Assembly (NCBI RefSeq): GCF_950295315.1
Contig: NC_080164.1
Span: 113,046,447 to 113,110,446 of the forward strand
From: Erinaceus europaeus
Taxonomy: Eukaryota > Chordata > Mammalia > Eulipotyphla > Erinaceidae
Length of the DNA stretch: 64,000 bases
Direction of reading: 5' to 3'
The notes under the pieces were generated by a model that saw only the letters and a list, made by a program, of their open reading frames with translations, had not been told where the DNA came from and did not search any database. Below, in pieces: positions 11,591 through 24,372 of this stretch (the first letter of the stretch is position 1; the number at the start of each line of letters is the position of its first letter). The position numbers were made by a program, and so were the translations under genes.

Positions 11591-13020
11591 AAAAGTCAAT
11601 GCCCCAGAGCCAAAGGCCAGCTCCCCAGAGCCAAAAGTCAATGCCACAGAGCCAAAGGTCATCTCCCCAGAACCAAAGGTGAATGCCCCAGAATCAAAGG
11701 TCAATGCCACAGAGCCAAAGGTCAATGCCAAAGAGCCAAAGGTCAATACCCCAGAGCCAAAGGTCAGTGCCAAAGAGCCAAAGGTCAAAGCCCCATAGCC
11801 AAAGTTCAGCGCTACAGAGCCAAAGGTCATTGCCTCAGAGCCAAAGGTCAATGCCCCAGAGACAAAGGTCAATGCCACATAGCCAAAGGTCAACACCCTA
11901 GAGCCAAAGGTCAATGCCACAGGGCCAATGGTCAAAACCACAGAGCAAAAGGTCATCGCCCCAGAGCCAAAAGTCAACACTCCAGAGCCAAAGGTCAAAG
12001 CCACTGAGCCAAAGGTCCATGCCACATAGGTCAAAGGTCAACACCACAGAACCAATGGTCAATGCCACAGAGCCAAAGGTAATCATTCCAGAGCCAAAGG
12101 TCAATGCCCCAAAGCCAAAAGGTCCTCAGTCCAGAGCCAAAGGTCATCTCCACAGAGCCAAAGGTCATTGCCTCAGAGCCAAAGGCCATGTCCCAGTGTC
12201 AAAGGACATCTCCCCAGAGCCAAAGGCCAATGCTCCAGAGCCAAAGGTCAATGCCCCAGAGCCAAAGGTCATTGCCCCAGAGCCAAAGGTCAACACCCCA
12301 GAGCCAAAGGTCAGTGCCACATAGCCAAAGGTCAAAGCCACATAGCCAAAGGTCAAAGCCAAAGAGCCAAAAGTCATCGCCCCAGAGCCAAAGGTCAACA
12401 CCCCAGAGCCAAATGTCAGCACTCCAGTGCCAAAGGTCATCTCCCCAGAGCCAAAGGTCAATGCCACAGAGCCAAAGTCATTGCCTCAGAGCCAAAGGTC
12501 CATGCCCCAGTGCCAAAGGTCATCTCCCCAGAGTCAAAGTTCAACGCCACAGAGCAAAAGGTCATCGCCCTAGAGCCAAAGGTCAATGCCACATAACCAA
12601 AGGCCCATGCCCCAGTGCCAACGGTCAATGCCACAGAGCTAAAGGTCATCGCCTCAGAGCCATAGGTCCTGGGTCATTGCCACAGTGCCAAAGATCATCA
12701 CCTCAGTGCCAAAGATCAATGCCCGAACGCCAAAGGACATCTCCCCAGAGCCAAAGTTCAATGGCACAGAGCCAAGCGTAAAAAGCACAGAGCAAAAGAT
12801 TATCACCCCAGAGCCAAAGATCAATGCCCCAGAGCCAAAAGTCATCACCCCAGAGCAAAAGGTCAAAACCCCAGAGCTAAAGGTCAATACCACAGAGCCA
12901 AAGGTCAACACCCCAGAGCAAAAGGTCAACACCCCAGAGCAAAAGGTCAATGCCACAGAGCCAAATGTCATCGCCCCAGAGCAAATGGTCAATGCCCCAG
13001 AGCCAAAGGTCAACGCCCCA
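11591..13020 (+). repeat. 21-bp minisatellite, about 68 units
   Basis: The array consists of about 68 units of 'gccccagagccaaaggtcaat', with frequent variants at the first C cluster and the last three bases. Because 21 is a multiple of three, most frames stay open, giving artefactual frames such as 12104-12781 (+) and 11384-12034 (-) with heptad peptides (APEPKVN, GALTFGS). Each unit carries 'gagccaaaggtca', a degenerate DR1 nuclear-receptor element. The right edge runs straight into the kinase tail at 13021. The matching place in unit B (28764) has only one 'gccccagagc', so the array probably grew from that seed. Confidence 0.95.
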
Positions 13021-13383
13021 CAGCTGCACTCCCTCATCACCTCCACCCAGCCACTCCAGCCTCACCCTTCCTCGGGAGAGAACCCATGAAGTCTGGGAAG
13101 CAGCTGGGCAGCCTGCCAGAGCCACTGCAGCTCCCCATTATGCCATCCGATTTCGAAAGACAGAGCTCTGAAGATCAATACTGTGCCACTTCTGTTTCCC
13201 CTGGCTGCTCAGCAACAAGGTTGCTCCCAAGTAGCCCACATCCCCACCCCCTCTGGTGCAGAAGATGGGTGCCCTCCCACAGGCTCCTTTGAAATCCTTC
13301 CCAGCCACTTCAGTGCAGTGAGGAGACCAGGACTGAATGCCAGCCCCAGTATATGTTGAGAATGCTGGATTTGAAATCTAGAT
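13021..13383 (+). pseudogene. Kinase-like gene, 3' remnant (unit A)
   Basis: This piece matches the C-terminal tail and 3' UTR of the unit B and C kinase-like copies (28770-29100, 48155-48495). Shared landmarks are 'ccctcatcacctccacccag', 'tcctcggga', 'agacagagctct', 'gctcagcaacaaggttgctc' and 'ggactgaatgccagcccc'. The kinase domain and promoter are absent from unit A; the minisatellite lies where they should join. It is a remnant with no coding capacity of its own. Confidence 0.85.
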
Positions 13384-14690
13384 TTTACTATGCAGCTATC
13401 AAGAACAATGAACCCACCTTCGCTGATCCATCATTGGACAGAGCTAGAAGGAATTATCTTAAGTGAGCTAAGTCAGAAAGATAAAGATGAGTATGGGATG
13501 ATCCCACTCATCAACAGAAGTTGAGTAAGAATATCTGAAAGGGAAACTAAAAGCAGGACCTGAGCAAATTGTAAGTAGGGCACCAAAGTAAAAACCCTGT
13601 GGTGAGGGGTAGACATGCAGCTTCCTGGGACAGTGGGGGGTGGGAGTGGGTGGGAGGGATGGGTCACAGTCTTTTGGTGGTGGGAATGGTGTTTATGTAC
13701 ACTCCTAGTAAAATGTAGTCATATAAATCACTAGTTAATTCATACGAGAGGGGGAAAATTAATTGTATGTCTTGAAGTTTTTCAAAACACAAACTGAATC
13801 TTTTCAATATATAGGCTGTGTAATTGATATGCAGACTCTCTCAAAAGCCTAGACCAAGTAGATCAGAAGCAACCAATAGCACAGCTATATACAAGATACT
13901 GGGTACTGTACAGCAAACCATAACAAAAGGACTTTTCAAAGTTAACCCAATTACCAAACAATGTGATGATAACATTAACTATCGATTGTCTTTTGGAACC
14001 CTAAGACAGCAGGAACCTCACATCTCCACTATAGAGCCTCTACTTCCCCCAGTCCTGGAACCCTTGGATAGGGCCCACTTTCCCGTATGCCTCAAAGTCC
14101 CAAAATCTAGATATACACCAGTTTCTGTGAGAGAGAGCATATGTTCACACGTATCCGTAAACTACTGCAAAATATATGCCTGAAAGCAGAAGTGCACTAG
14201 AGTTTGCAGTGAGTACCCCCCTAACATTTCCTCTCCACTATTCCAAGCTTTGGGTCCATGATTGCTCAACAATTTGTTTGGCTTCGTATGTTAACTCTCT
14301 TTTTAGTCACCAGGTTCCAGATGTCATCAGGATGCCGGCCAGGCTTCCCTAGACTGAAGACCCCACCAATGTGTCCTGGAGCTCCGCTTCCCCAGAGACC
14401 CACCCTACTAGGGAAAGAGAGAGGCAGACTGGGAGTATGGACCAACCAGTCAACGCCCATGTTCAGCGGGGAAGCAGTTACAGAAGCCAGACCTTCCACC
14501 TTCTGCAACCCACAATGACCCTGGGTCCATGCTCCCAGAGGGATAGAGAATGGGAAAGCTATCAGGGGAGGGGGTGGGAAATGGAGATTGGGTGGTGGGA
14601 ATTATATGGAATTGTACCCCTTCTACCCTATGGTTTTGTTAATTAATCCTTTCTTAAATAAAAAATAAAATAAAAAATAAAATAAAAAAA
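13384..14690 (+). mobile_element. 5'-truncated L1 insertion (short 3' UTR)
   Basis: It begins in the last codons of ORF2 ('tatgcagctatcaagaacaa') and runs through a short-type 3' UTR to an A-rich AAATAA tail. It is flanked by 'aaatctagattt' at 13372-13383 and 'aaatctagattttt' at 14691-14704, a target-site duplication of ~12 bp. The uninterrupted site is seen in unit B at 29097. Confidence 0.85.
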
Positions 14691-16234
14691 TAAATCTAGA
14701 TTTTTATTTTTTTATTTTTATTTTATATATTTCATATTTTTATTTTAGTAAATTGTTAAATCACTGATGGTTGAAAAATCATCTCTGTTGTGTGCGCATC
14801 AGGCCCATATGAGACTTGGGTGATGGGGTAGGTGGTGTGTATGTGGCAATGGCCTTTGAAATAGTTATCATGTGGATTCTGGGGTGCCACGGGGTTTACA
14901 GAGAGCAGGGAGGGAGCCACATTGCAAGGCAAGAGGCAGAAATGGTATCAGCTGACCACAATTCTCAGGTGGCTGTTGTTCACTTTGGGGACTAAATTCT
15001 TCTTTGTTTTTAATTTTTATTTATAAAATGGAAGCATTTATATGACCATAGGATAAGAGGGGTATAGTTCCACACAGTTCCTACCAATAGTACTCCATAT
15101 CCCATCCCCTTCCTTGAAGGCTCACCTATTCTTTACCCCTCTGGGAGTATGGACCAGGATCATTATGGAGTACAGAACGTGGAAGGTCTGACTCTTGTAA
15201 TTGATTCCCCTCTGAACATGGGTGTTAGCAGGTCAATCTGTACTCCCAGCCTATCTCTTTCTTTCCCTAGTGGAATATGGATCTGGGGAGGCAAGGCTCC
15301 AGTAAACATTGGTGGGGTTGTCTGCCCAGGGAAGTCAGGTTAGCATCATGGTAGCATCTGGAACCTGGTGGTTGAAAAAAAGTTAAGGTATAAAGCAGAA
15401 CAAATTGATGACTACTCATGAACTTAAAGGCAAGAATATTGCAGATAAAGATTTTGGGTTTCTGATTTGGAAAAAGTAAGTAGGTCTCTTTTAGGTATAT
15501 TCCATGGGACCATGACTTTACTAGTTTTTGCCTGGACCTGACATCTAGTACACAGGTGAACCCAAGTTATTGTCTGGGGAGATGGTGAATTCTAACCCCT
15601 TGTGAAATGGTTGACCCCACATGTGAAGTCAGGGCTGGTGGGGGGGGGGGGGGCTGAAAGGCTGAGTTCTCTGACAGCAATGTCAGAAAAGGGCCTTAGC
15701 TCCCCCTCAGAGAGGGACCCCCGATACCTGGGTCTGTCCACATGTCCACAAGAAGCAGAAAGAGGGTCACAGAAGTGGAGACTGGCTACAGGGAATGTGG
15801 GTGCTTGACCAGCTCCCATTATGTCCTTAAGCATTTCCACCGGTCTATTTGGTTCTGTGTCTCCAAATTTTACAAAAACAAACTGTGACACCATTGCTAC
15901 ATCCAAATGTCCCTCCCCTTTTCCTTCTCTCTCTCCCTATGCTGTTAAAGTTGGAGTTCAGAGCCCTCTTGTCCTCTTCCTCCTGTCACTTCAACCCCAC
16001 TGGGACTGTGGATCAAGATTGTTTTGGGGTGCAGAATGTAGGAGTCCTGGCTTTTGTCATTGCTTTTATTCTGGACATGGGCATAGCCGGGTTGATCCAT
16101 AACCCCAGACTAGCAATTATTTTTATAACGTATATCATGGGCTTTATTTATTGAAATTTGTAAATCAACCGGTCTATTTGGTCTATTTTAGATGTCAGAC
16201 TGATCTGAGAAACAACCCTGTTATTTAACTAAAA
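14691..16234 (+). repeat. Unit A spacer with old L1 3' UTR pieces
   Basis: Collinear with unit B 29097-30250. It contains a decayed minus-strand L1 3' terminus at about 15005-15600 ('ctgggagtatggaccaggat') and a second, more diverged one at about 15890-16110. A poly-G run lies at 15640-15653. No gene is present. Confidence 0.7.
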
Positions 16235-16235
16235 A

Positions 16236-16757
16236 AGGGTTTGTGGAGGGCTGCTGCAGTGTGTGTGAAAGGATTTACAGTGGAAGCTGGGAACTGGCTT
16301 AAACAGTACAAGGTTTATTAGGGTAAAACAGGTAAAAGGCAAAATAAGCAACTATCATCAAGGGTTAAGAGTATGCTAGGTCCATAAAGTCTGAGTATAG
16401 TTATCAAAATTTAGTCCCATAAGATAAACAATTATCAGCTCTGGTAAAGGTTGCTCATGGCTGTAAAGGGGTCTAAAACTTTAACAGCTAGCAGAGTCAC
16501 ATGTGTTCAGTTCCCAGGAGAAATAGCCATGGCACATACCTGGCACACCTATGCCCAGATGCATCTGACCAGGAGAAGCAGCAGTAGCCAAAGAGAGTGA
16601 CCTGCTCAAGTCCCGTACTTGATACCTTCCCTTCTCTGTGTCCAGCCTCAGGCTGATGTCATTCATATGCTAATAATCCCAAACTCCTATTGGGGTCACA
16701 ACACAACCTAAGTCCTTTGAGGTAATTGAGAAGGAATCAGATCCAGGTGTTTCTTGT
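16236..16757 (-). mobile_element. Possible solo LTR, reverse orientation
   Basis: The segment is missing from unit B. On the minus strand it has a TATA-less upstream half and an AATAAA signal (complement at 16314-16319) followed by about 80 bp to the end, the layout of an LTR. I could not fix a target duplication. It could also be unique unit sequence lost from B. Confidence 0.35.
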
Positions 16758-16789
16758 AGGGAGATGTGAACAAGCCCCATGAACCTGAT

Positions 16790-17075
16790 GCTGACACGCA
16801 GTTCAAAGTGACAAAGGTTTTATTTTATGAAATTTTTAATAAACCTATGGTTTGAAAAAATCATCTCTTTGTGCTGTGTGCATCAGGCCCATATGAGACT
16901 TGGGTGACAGGGGTATGTGTATGGCAATGGTCTTTGTATAGTTATCTTGGGGATCCTGGGGTGCCACTGGGGTTACAGAGAGCAGGGTTGGAGCCACAAT
17001 TCACCATCATACTGCTCCTCTGTGGTCGATGGACATCTGGGACAGAGCTGGGGAGAGCTAGTGCTGGGATCCAGT
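16790..17075 (+). repeat. Local second copy of the 14705-14920 segment
   Basis: 'atcaggcccatatgagactt' through 'ggggttacagagagcag' repeats the segment at 14800-14905, so this spacer piece is duplicated inside unit A. Units B (29205) and C lack the second copy. Confidence 0.7.
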
Positions 17076-18165
17076 CCCGGCGAAAGTAATTAAGAGTCCC
17101 TGAAGGAAAGGGGGAGTCGGCAATGAAGAAGTAAGAAACACATCAGCTGCTTCAAGTACAGGAAAGAGGTGTCTCTGCCCTCTGTCTGCAGAGGTTTATT
17201 ATTTAAACACTTTTTGCCAGGATATAGTTGACATTATGTAAGATTATTTTCATTAACATCAAGTATACAGATAACATCATGTATAATCATTTTCATTAGC
17301 ATCAGGAATAACCTTAAACAACATTATTATTATTATAGGTATAGTTTCCTTAGAAAGTTCTCTAGGTCTGGGGCACCCTGATTTCCCCTTGGAAGTTTCT
17401 TGGGTCTGGGGTAGTGTAAATCTTCCCTTGAAAGTTTCTTTGGTCTGGAGTAGTCTAAATTTTCCCTTGAGATGACCATCTGTGATTTGACCATCTCCCT
17501 GTTCTGACCTTCTGTATGAATAAACATTTTTCCCCTGGAGCTAAATATAATAGCTTTTCTTCTTAACCTTGGGTCTAACTAGATCATCATAGGATGTTCA
17601 CCTAAAGAAATCTTCTGCTATAAATAAGTACACAACATGGGGGCTCTCTTCTTTGGATATATGAAAGTTCAATGGCTGTTAGCTAAGGAAAGCTTACTTA
17701 CCTCTACCCATATACTCTAACATTAGCTATTTAACTATACAACCTAATACTCATCATGGATGCCTGTAAGTGGAAACAGGGTGTTTGTGGGTGAGAGTAA
17801 GAAATAGGGCCTTTTTATATTTACATGGAGATCACAGTCTGTCACTCATGCTACAAGCTTTTGGTCTGAGTCCAGCTAATTGAGAAGCTGTAGTGCTGAT
17901 AAGTAGCTCTTTTTCTGAAAGCCTCCCAAGGGTACAGCAGCTTCTGCTCCTATGTCATTTTTAGTCTTGTCACACTCACTGCCATACTTGTTGTCACTAT
18001 GTTCTTCCTCTGGGGATCTTTTTCTATTGTCCCCAGGTAATATTTGTGTATTTGCAATATAGCCAATAAGTCCTCAAATTATCAATGTAATTAAAAACAA
18101 ATAACTTTGGTTAAGTCTAGAACTTCCCACTCTACAATAGGTTCCAGTCTGTTTGGACTTTGTCT
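17076..18165 (-). mobile_element. Possible LTR-type element, reverse orientation
   Basis: On the minus strand there is an AATAAA signal (complement near 17195-17200), short internal direct repeats around 'tctggggtagtctaaat' (17405-17465), and a 'tcgccgggactggatcc' end at 17070-17090. These hint at an endogenous-retrovirus LTR with internal repeats. No protein frame or target duplication supports it, so the call is tentative. Confidence 0.3.
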
Positions 18166-19018
18166 GGCAACAGATGTGATGTCACCTCCACTACACAAAA
18201 AGGATGAATAGTTCAGTCCTGGCTTGCGCGGAAGTTGTCTGGCAGCAGCCATGACATTGACTCCACCAGGCCAAGAAATGGGTTTTCTCTAAAGCTTCCA
18301 GAAGAAACCCAAACCCAAGGACCCTGTTCAACTTCTGACTTTCTGAGCAATAAGATATCCGGTGTGTGTTGTGTTGAGTGGCTAAACTGGCCAGAGAACC
18401 CCCCCAAGTGAATTCCTATTTCTCAGCAGAATCGCCCTCTTTGAATTCTCACCCTCTATCTGTGTCTTCATTTCTCTCTCCCACTCAGCTTCTCCCCCTG
18501 ATTTGAGAGTGGCCCTGCCACACACAAAAGCACACATAGGAATTCTATCTGCTGATTCCTACAAAAGCAACAAACCAAGACATTCTGACTCGGCAGGGGA
18601 TTGTAGATGGCCCTGTGGCTCCTGGTCAGAGGCAACAGGGAACAGGAAAGAACCCTGCTCAGGCGCTTAGTCCCAGCTCTGCTCATCTCAGGAAATAGTC
18701 CTCTACACAGAGAAGGCGGCTGGGGAGAGGCTGCAGAGAGGGTATTTAGATGGTTTTCCAAATCCTGGTACCGAGCTTGTGATGAACTTGGGTATGCATA
18801 CATCTGATCAGGTCAGTGTTCTCTGTTGTTTGGATGGCTACTTAAAAAATGAATTGCCCTGCTGAAGATGTCTGTTTTAACCTCTGTGGGTTAGAAATAT
18901 CATTTACCCACTATAGAATACAGTACAGAAGCCTCCCCTACTATTACTAAGTAAGCTTGCTTTCTACTCATTTTATGATAGCAGCATCAATGTTTTACAT
19001 AGATAAAAGAGAAAATAC
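18166..19018 (+). repeat. Unit A distal spacer
   Basis: 18455-19018 is collinear with unit B 32300-34020 and unit C 49890-51715, but shorter. Shared words include 'gagaaggcggctggggagag' and 'cactcatctgtgcttgg'-side sequence. No gene is seen; the frames at 18468-18803 lie in non-coding unit sequence. Confidence 0.6.
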
Positions 19019-19019
19019 A

Positions 19020-19305
19020 GCAGCCAGGTGGTGGCACACCTAGTTTAGTGCACAGAGAACAGTGTATAGTGGCCAGGAATCAAACTCCCAGTACCAATCT
19101 ACAGGGGGAATACTTCATGAGAGGTGAAGCAGGTCTGCAGGATGGCTCTCTTTCACTTCCCTCTCTACTCTCTTCATGGTGTCTCTCTCCTACCAAATGC
19201 AGACAGTTATTCGTGCCTGAAACACCAAATGATCAAGGTTTAATCCTCAGCAACAGCATAGCAAGAGCAGAATATTAATCTGGTAAAAATAAAATAAATA
19301 AAATT
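19020..19305 (+). repeat. Composite SINE
   Basis: A SINE head ('ggtggtggcacacctagttt'), the core 'acttcatgagaggtgaagca' and a CT-rich tail are followed by a second tail-like segment ending in AAATAAATAA. The same composite is at 34268-34560 and 51962-52255. Confidence 0.75.
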
Positions 19306-22300
19306 TCAAAGGAAAAAGAAAAAGAACACAGTGCTGCCTGGGGTAGCATATTTTTCCTACAGGAATTGAGCCCCAGGGATTACAATGGTGATAATTAAAA
19401 ACATCAAAAAAGAAAGATGGAGGACAATGCACTGATCCATACTACTCTCACCTGTTTCTTGTGTCCTTGCTAATTTATCGTGTTGCTAGACAGTACACCC
19501 TAAAGTCATTCAAAGTGTTCATAGAAAACCAGTGGGTGTTCTTTTTACATTTTGTGAACTGAGCCATGTCTGAGCTTCCTGTCCACTCCACAGAAATGCT
19601 TCAATGTGCCCTAGAGCACTTACTTCAGAACAGAGGCCCCAAAAGAAATGGGTATATACCTCACAACAGATCTTCAAGAACACCTAGAGATAATCACAGG
19701 CAGAAAGGGGTCATCTATAGCTGTTAAACATGTATGTCACCAAGTTGTGTGTGTACACATAACTTTGCATATATGAGCATGAATGCATGTTGGCACGATT
19801 ATTATCTTCTATTATCTACGTCCTCAAAGTTGAGACCCATGTTCTTTACAAGTCTGCTTCTACCATGCTTCTGGCACTTCATGAACTGATGAGACAGTGG
19901 GTTCTGTTTTCAGTCCAGTCCAGAAAGCATGTGGAATCATACTGGATGTGAATAAGCAGATGCTTTGAGTCCTTTCTATCAGAAGGTGCACCTGAAGTCA
20001 GTGGGGTCTAGGCTTCCGCATCCTGGTGGGACCAGTCCCACACAAGCACTAGCTGGGCTCCCCAGTACTCATGGGGTGAGCAGCACCCTGAGCTCTCTGG
20101 GGGTGAGAGGGTAGAGTTCACACATTGACTGTGTTAATTGGGACCCCTCTCTGTGCTAAAGGGGCATGAAGGTTTACACAATACCTGTCTCCAGCCACAG
20201 GTACAGTGCCAGTGTCAGGTTAATGACCTGGGGGACCCCAGTGTGTATTGAGGGCTCTTCTAGAGGCTGCTACACTCCTCCAGCCTGTATCAAACCCTTA
20301 CTGATTCCTTTTCCTGCAGGAAGAGTCCTTCTGCCGCTTCAAGGCCTGTGCAGAGACAGGCCCCCAAGTCTGACAAGGCCTGGGGACCCCCTCTCAGAGC
20401 ACTGGCACCCATCCTCTCCACCTGCTCCCCATCTTGTCCTCTTTCCTTGCTCATCTTGTAAATGCTGACTTGGTCCTTTTCCTTTTCTCCCACTTATGCC
20501 CTCGACCTCCTCAGTGATCCTACCTGAACCCTGGAGAGGCACTCAGTCTGCTGGACTCAGGCTCAATTTATCTTTCTGCAGCCCAACTGCCAATTCTACC
20601 TGAAATAGCCTCCTCCCCCCTGGATGAGTGGCAGTTGGCCCTGGCTCTGAGAAGGCAGTTTGTGGTGGTGGGGAGGGATAACACTCAGAATTCCTCTGTC
20701 TCAGCACCTGTGTCCTCTTTGGGATAGATTTTTCTCCAGTAACTTCCCTCTAGGTTTCTGTTTTGAGATATTGCTTTGGTTTGTTAAATTTTTATTTGGG
20801 GGGAGGGAGTGGGTAGTAGCAGTTATTGCTGTTATTGAGGTATTTCTGCTTGTTTTACTTTTGCCCTTTAAAGCTATTTTAGTTTGCAGAGTTTATGTAA
20901 TCATTGTATTCTGTGGTTGTCAGGTGTCAAATCACCCAACTGCAGACTACACTCCAAAGCAACAGGGATTGAAGCAATATGCTATTGGATAGCCAGCCAC
21001 ACAGATGGCTGGAACAGAACTGAGAGTCTGGAAGGAAACCCACACCAATAGTGATACTGAAGCTATGCTAGAGGACTCCCAGCCATAAAACAGAGAAAAA
21101 CTCTTTCAACAAGTGTTGTAGGAGAAATCAGACATGTGCAAGTATGAAAGTGTATCACCCTGTAGATCCAAAGAGAAAATAATTTCAAAATAGTTTCAAG
21201 GCTTGGATGTAAATCTTGAAGTTATAGACTAAGAAGAGACAACAAAAGTTATGGATTCCATGATATTCACATTAACAATGTCTTTGTGAGCTTGAATCTT
21301 AGGGTATAGGAAAGAGCAAAAATAAACAGTATGTAAGGTGGAAAATCGTCCACGCAAACAAACACATTAGCAACAGAATGAAAAGCCAGACTACTTATTG
21401 GGAGAAGGTATTTCATATCACATATCTAATAATGGCTTATCACTCAAGATATATAGATAAACTGTGCAACTCCACAATTAAAAAGCAAACAATGCAATGT
21501 AAAAATGGTCAGGATGGGCTAGGCTCTACCCAGCTGGAGCACACACCTTAAATATATATACATATAGAAAGATGGTTATAGACATAATAGGCAACCCATA
21601 TCTGTGACGGTGGAAGAATTACTGCAGTTTCCAATGAAGGGAATGAGGACACACAACTCGTGCAGTGGGAAAGGTGTGGCATTATACCCTTTCTATCTTA
21701 TAATTTTGTAAATCAATATGAAATCACTAATAAAAGTTAAAAAAAACACAGCAGGGCACAGCAGGGAGTTAGAGCTGGACACACACTAGAGATAATCTTG
21801 AGTACATTTTTTTAAAGGATAAATCAACTTTATATTTTTAAAGATATTTATTTATTTTGCCACTAGGTTATTACTAGGGTTTGGTGCTGACATAATTCCA
21901 CCATTTTTCTTCCCTTTAATAAATGGTAAGACACAGAGAAACATAAGCCTGCTTCTCTGGACACAGATGTTTATAACTGTTATCTCCTTAGACTGATTAT
22001 TTTGTCTGTCTACTTCTCAGGTTCAACACTGCTTGATTATTTACAATGTGGGTGAATGTGTGCAAGCCCCTAAGAAGGTAGATCATAAAAGATCTTATCA
22101 CTGCTGAGAGGGGAGTTATGTTCTGGGGGATGACAAACTGAAGAACAGACAATATCTTTTCAGCCAAGTGAAAGATAAGGGTTACTTTGGTGAGATTTTT
22201 AATTTTTCTTTTTTTATTATCTTTTTTAATTAAATTTTTTTATTATTTTTATTTATTTGTGGGATAGAGACAAACAGACATTAAGTGGTAAGTGGGAGAG

Positions 22301-22332
22301 AGAGAGACAGTGACTTGCAGCCCTGCTTCACC

Positions 22333-22350
22333 ACTCAAAAAGCTTTCTTC
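22333..22350 (+). repeat. Target-site duplication, left
   Basis: 'actcaaaaagctttcttc' is repeated at 24373-24390 and brackets the L1 insertion. Unit 0 shows the uninterrupted site at 3714-3733. Confidence 0.85.
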
Positions 22351-24095
22351 TTTTTTTTTTTTTTTTTTAATTATTTATTTAAGAAAGGATTAGTGAACAA
22401 AAGCATAAGGTAGGAGGGGTACAACTCCACACAATTCCCAACACCCAATCCCCATAACCCACCCCCTCCCCTGATAGCTTTCCCATTCTCTATCCCTCTG
22501 GGAGCATGGACCCAGGGTCGTTGAGGGATGCAGAAGGTAGAAGGTCTGGCTTCTGTAATTGCTTCCCCGCTGAACATGGGCGTTGACTGGTCGGTCCATA
22601 CCCCCAGTCTGCCTCTCTCTTTCCCTAGTAGGGTGTGACTCTGGGGAAGCTGAGCTCCAGGACACATTGGTGGGGTCTTCAATCCAGGGAAGCCTAGCCA
22701 GCATCCTGGTGGCATCTGGAACCTGGTGATTGAAAAGAGAGTTAACATATGAAGCCAAACAATTTGTTGAGCAATCATGGATCCCAAGCTTGGAATAGTG
22801 GAGAGGAAGTGTTAGGGAGGTACTCACTGCAAACTCTAGTGTAGTCCTGCTTTCAGGTATATATTTTGCAGTAGTTTATGGATACGTGTGCACATAAGCT
22901 CTCTCTCACAGAAACTGGTGTATATCTAGGTTATGGGACTTTGTTAGAAAGTGAACTACCTGAGATGAAATTAGAGTGTACTATTAAAGGAAAGGTCTCA
23001 CCCGAGTAATGAAGCTGAAGGGTTGTCATTCCACACGTGAAGTCTCTGGATACATTCTGAGGTGAAGCATGTTGAGGTAGCAATCGTTGCTTTGGTTAGG
23101 TTGTGATCGGCAGATGCAATGTTATTTGGTTTGGATTGGGAGATGCATACGGGAAAGTGGGCCCTATCCAAGGGTTCCAGGACTGGGGGAAGTAGGGGCT
23201 CTATAGTGAAGATGTGAGGTTCCTGCTGTCTTAGGGTTCAAAAAGACACTCAATAGTTAATATTATCATCACATTATTTGTTAATTGGGTTAACTTTGAA
23301 AAGTCCCTTTGTTATGGTTTGCTGGACAGTACCCAGTATCTTGTATATAGCTGTGCTATTGGAAGCTTCTAATCTACTTGGTCTAGGCTTTTGAGAGAGT
23401 CCGCATTTCAAATACATAGCCTATATATTAAAAAGATTCAGTTTGTCTTTTGAGAAACTTTGAGACATACAATTGATTTCCCCCTCTCATATTAATTAGC
23501 TACTGATTTATATGTCTACATTTTGCTAGGAGTGTACATAAACACCATTCCCACCACCAAAGGACTGTGACCCATCCCTCCCGCCCACTCCCACCCCCCA
23601 CTGGCCCAGGAAGCTACATGCCTACCCCTCACCACTGGGTTTTTACTTTGGTGCCCTACTTACAATTTGATCAGGTCCTGCTTTTAGTTTCCCTTTCAGA
23701 TCTTCTTAGTCAGCTTCTGTTGATGAGTGGGATCATCCCATACTCATCTTTATCTTTCTGACTTAGTTCACTTAACATAATTCCTTCTAGCTCTGTCCAA
23801 GATGGGTCAGAGAAGGTGGGTTCATTGTTCTTGATAGCTGCATAGTATTCCATTGTGTATATATACCACAGCTTTCTCAGCCACTCATCTGTTGTTGGGC
23901 ACCTGGGTTGCTTCCAGGTTTTAGCTATTATGAATTGTGCTGCTATGAACATAGGAGTACACACCTCTTTTTGGTTGGGTGTTATGGAGTCCTTGGGGTA
24001 TAACCCCAGGAGAGGAATTATTGGGTCATATGGAAGGTCCATGTCTAGCCTTCTGAGAGTTTTCCAGACTGCTCTCCACAGAGGCTGTACCAATA
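22351..24095 (-). mobile_element. L1 insertion, reverse orientation, main part
   Basis: A poly-T run (minus-strand poly-A) at 22351-22368 leads into a short-type L1 3' UTR and then the ORF2 C-terminus on the minus strand. This ends at 'cagcctctgtggagagcagt'. ORF2 frame 23710-24189 (-) shows [10 protein letters not shown] and [12 protein letters not shown]. It joins at 24095/24096 to plus-strand ORF2 sequence, a twin-primed structure. Confidence 0.85.
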
Positions 24096-24372
24096 AGCTC
24101 TCACTATTTGCAGATGATATGATAGTATACATAGAAAGACCTAAAGAATCCAGTAGAAAATTACTGGAAGTTGTTAGGCAATATAGCAAGGTATCAGGCT
24201 ACAAAATCAATGTACAAAAATCAGTGGCATTTCTTTATGCAAACACTAAATCTGAAGAAGAAGACATCCAGAAATCACTCCCATTTACTGTTTCAGCAAA
24301 ATCAATCAAATACCTAGGAATAAAGTTGACCAAAGAAGTGAAAGACTTGTATACTGAAAACTATGAGTCGCT
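24096..24372 (+). pseudogene. L1 reverse transcriptase fragment (5'-inverted part)
   Basis: The plus strand encodes the core of the L1 reverse transcriptase: [19 protein letters not shown], with the catalytic FADD motif intact, then [15 protein letters not shown] and [17 protein letters not shown]. It lies upstream of the C-terminus in a normal ORF2 but is in opposite orientation here, as expected for the inverted 5' part of a twin-primed insertion. The long frame 23855-24466 is an artefact that spans the inversion junction. Confidence 0.85.

Noticed and set aside
11591..13020. Regular repeats that could suggest a CRISPR-like array
   Set aside because: The units are directly contiguous with no unique spacers, in a vertebrate genome; it is a minisatellite.
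11384..13089. Long frames on both strands with heptad peptides such as APEPKVN or GALTFGS
   Set aside because: They arise because a 21-bp repeat keeps most frames open; both strands and several frames are open at once, and variants do not favour one frame.
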